NCBI GenBank assembly: GCA_004352715.1
Contig: SCFE01000041.1
Coordinates: forward strand, 201,699 to 265,698
Direction: 5' to 3'
Length of the DNA: 64,000 nt
Source of the DNA: Hofstenia miamia
Taxonomy: Eukaryota; Xenacoelomorpha; Acoela
Of the stretch, positions 62,223 to 64,000 are shown one piece after another. The translations under genes and the position numbers were made by a program. The notes under the pieces are model-generated. The model saw nothing but the letters and a program-made list of their open reading frames with translations, was not told the origin of the DNA and ran no database searches. Position 1 is the stretch's first letter. Each line of letters starts with the position of its first letter.

Positions 62223-62449
62223 TAGCAAATTCCTCTGTCCCTTTAAAATTCTGTCACTAGGGCAATAAAAATGTAACTTATAATTTTAAAATAAATTTTT
62301 AAATTTAGAGGAAAAACAAAAAAATATATAAATGTTTTTAAATATAAATTACAAATAATTTAAAAGTATAATTTTCGTTATCTATTTGTGGATTTCATCA
62401 GTTCTTTGTGCATAATAGTTTTAGTAACTGCCAAATTTTATTTTAATTA
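62223..62449. promoter_or_regulatory. Divergent intergenic region between CFAP46 and Sestrin
   Basis: This 227-base, very AT-rich segment separates two start codons facing away from each other. It must contain the 5' leaders and the core promoters of both genes unless one uses a distal exon. No clear TATA box that can be told from the AT background, and no convincing RFX X-box, was seen. A bidirectional promoter is inferred from the geometry only. Confidence 0.55.
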
Positions 62450-63397
62450 ATGATTTCGTGTAGTGCAGTGTTAGATGGTGTTATCCACTCAATATTTGAG
62501 TGCGACTGTTCATTTCTTCCAGCAAACTGGAAGCACTATTTGGCTATTCTTGCTGCGGCCAGACATTCACAATTAGATATCATTAACTACAATTCTGCTG
62601 AATTTGTGTCAAACTATGGCGATCAGACGTGGCTTTCAAAAGGATTATCAGCGGTTCCAATAAAATTAGCGAAATTGTCTCTTCTTAATAGACTCTTAGC
62701 ACATCAACCTTGGAGAATATCAACCGATATGATAAAAGACTTAACGACCAACTATCAATGGAAGCATGGTGAGCTATTACATTCTTTAATCATATTCGCA
62801 ATTACGCATATGCAGGCATCCATTGCATCGTTGTCCTGCAAATCCGCATCAGACGTTACATTGAAGTATGTTGATGATTCGTTGGAGATGTCTTACATTA
62901 ATTATGAGATTTTTAAAGCCAGTAGGAACAAACCCTCCACTTACAAATCTTGTGACTACAGATGGGAGCGAGATGGAGAAGCTCTCGTTTCACAACTTCT
63001 GCCTTGTTGTTGTGGTTGTTCTATTGGGGATTCCCTTGCACAGTTAATAGAAATATCATCTAAAATTCACTTGCCTGTTTGTCTATATTCATTTGCAGTC
63101 AATCAATCGCGCTTTAAACGGGCAATTTGGAATTATATTCATACATTGTATGGTATCCGATATGATGATTATGACTACGTCTCAATTAACAAATTATTAA
63201 CAATTCCATTTAAATTGCTGATTAAAACCGTGTGTTGTTATCCTGAAAAATTGAGTTCAGAAATTGTTGATAATGGTTTACAGTCTTTAAGTGAATCGGA
63301 AAGAACTGTGATCATTTTCTATATCAGTGTGGCCAGGTTGCATTCGGCATTGTTATACCTGCTTAGAAGTTTCCAAGAACATTTGTACAGCTGTTAA
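62450..63397 (+). CDS. SESN: Divergent Sestrin, intronless, short N-terminus
   Basis: Sestrins are stress-induced proteins that inhibit mTORC1 through GATOR2; their N-terminal half has an alkylhydroperoxidase-like fold. This 315-codon ORF has no introns and no internal stops. It carries the family blocks in order: KHYLAILAAARH (about residues 29 to 40), WLSKGLSAVPIKLAKLSLLN and LLAHQPWRIS (about 61 to 92), WERDGEALVSQLLP (about 172 to 185), RAIWNYIHTLYGIRYDDYDY (about 230 to 249), then a C-terminal helix RLHSALLYLLRSF. The usual length is about 480 residues; here roughly 80 N-terminal residues and part of the central loop are absent. A TAA six bases upstream in frame (62444) makes this ATG the first usable start. 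The YDDYDY motif is kept, but the Cys/Tyr/His peroxidase triad and most leucine-contact residues look replaced. It could be a lineage-specific paralogue or an old retrocopy. Confidence 0.85.
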   Translation: MISCSAVLDGVIHSIFECDCSFLPANWKHYLAILAAARHSQLDIINYNSAEFVSNYGDQTWLSKGLSAVPIKLAKLSLLNRLLAHQPWRISTDMIKDLTTNYQWKHGELLHSLIIFAITHMQASIASLSCKSASDVTLKYVDDSLEMSYINYEIFKASRNKPSTYKSCDYRWERDGEALVSQLLPCCCGCSIGDSLAQLIEISSKIHLPVCLYSFAVNQSRFKRAIWNYIHTLYGIRYDDYDYVSINKLLTIPFKLLIKTVCCYPEKLSSEIVDNGLQSLSESERTVIIFYISVARLHSALLYLLRSFQEHLYSC

Positions 63398-64000
63398 TAT
63401 TCATTTTCTAATTGATTGAATTTTTGTAGCTTAGTGTATTTTCGAATTTTACTGAATTTTCCGAGTTTCATTTTGAAAATTGAATTTCGAATGGATTTAT
63501 AAACCCAATATTTAATTATTTTTATTATTAACTTAGTTATATAATTTGTTTTCATTATTATTTGATCAGTCTTTTGAAGTGCGGCATTGATATTTAAGCA
63601 TTTAGTAAAATTATGAATGTATTGGCATGTGACTAATCATTTTTGGTTTAAATTGGCGGTCATAGAATATTTGCTGTGTTAAGTATTCATCAAAAGAAAC
63701 GATTGGTTGCTAACAAATTACTAATCTACTTCCCTTGATTAATGCTGATCTCGATTTTTGGAAATATTGCCCTAATCGTCAAATAAGCCAAAAATATTTT
63801 GATTTTCCTTAGGACCTCGTTAAAGTTCGTGAATATTTGTGTAAAGCCCCGTTTACTCTGGTTCAACTAGAGGAATTCGTCAAGCAAATTCAATAGCGCA
63901 TTATTTAAGGCCATTGTTTTTCAAAAAGGTCAACTTGATCTGGCTACATGCTTGAGGATGGATAAATTTAATGTATGCAAATAGTATTCATAGTTATTAT
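63398..64000. other. Downstream of Sestrin, no gene seen
   Basis: AT-rich sequence with no ORF of note and no repeat that I recognise. No perfect AATAAA signal was seen shortly after the Sestrin stop. Confidence 0.5.

Noticed and set aside
62444-62449. An upstream exon adding the missing Sestrin N-terminus
   Set aside because: An in-frame TAA lies six bases before the ATG with no acceptor AG between them, so an upstream exon could only join inside the present ORF.

Overview
The window is AT-rich nuclear DNA from an invertebrate animal. Coding sequence is broken into short exons with GT..AG introns, the transposon load is heavy, and there are nine assembly gaps (two of them a single N). The organism is not resolved. 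The mix of CR1-like, Tc1, mariner, piggyBac and many hAT-type elements would fit a cnidarian, an arachnid or another repeat-rich invertebrate. The main gene encodes a ciliary protein, so the animal still has a motile axoneme.

Two host genes are supported. Almost the whole window (4913 to 62222, minus strand) is the 5' part of one gene, CFAP46 (cilia- and flagella-associated protein 46, formerly TTC40), a TPR-type protein of the axonemal central apparatus. I placed 17 exons carrying about 869 codons. Every junction is in phase except exon 5 to exon 6, where at least one exon is missing. The gene runs off the left edge of the window. Introns are of two kinds: two micro-introns of 37 and 38 bases, and introns up to about 14 kb filled with mobile DNA. 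Head-to-head with CFAP46, 227 bases away on the plus strand, is an intact intronless ORF (62450 to 63397) for a divergent, N-terminally short Sestrin. It keeps the family core and the acidic GATOR2-binding motif, but appears to have lost the peroxidase-site residues and most leucine-pocket residues.

Layout of the mobile DNA, left to right: hAT-type elements and a MITE (0.4 to 2.2 kb), a minisatellite (4.4 kb), a mariner with a probable false 842-bp duplication (10.5 to 12.6 kb), a hAT remnant (15.2 to 15.6 kb), a MITE (17.5 kb), a decayed mariner, a Mutator-like fragment and a hAT remnant (24.8 to 27.5 kb), tandem decayed Tc1-like copies (28.1 to 30.2 kb), a TA-flanked MITE (32.2 kb), an unclassified DDE-like transposon (about 35.1 to 36.4 kb), a piggyBac element with TTAA target sites (36.5 to 39.3 kb), more Tc1-like copies (40.9 to 42.4 kb), an unidentified decayed coding-like stretch (42.6 to 44.0 kb), hAT-type non-autonomous elements (45.1, 48.0, 50.5 and 53.9 kb), a Tc1 element with inner and outer repeats (51.3 to 52.9 kb), and a CR1-like retrotransposon with PHD-finger ORF1 and an RT ORF2 (56.5 to 60.9 kb).

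Two gaps (4116 to 4136 and 56897 to 57176) and the single N at 11362 are bordered by exact or near-exact direct copies. These look like unmerged overlapping contigs rather than missing sequence. All family comparisons, including residue matches to human CFAP46 and SESN2, are from memory and were not run as searches.
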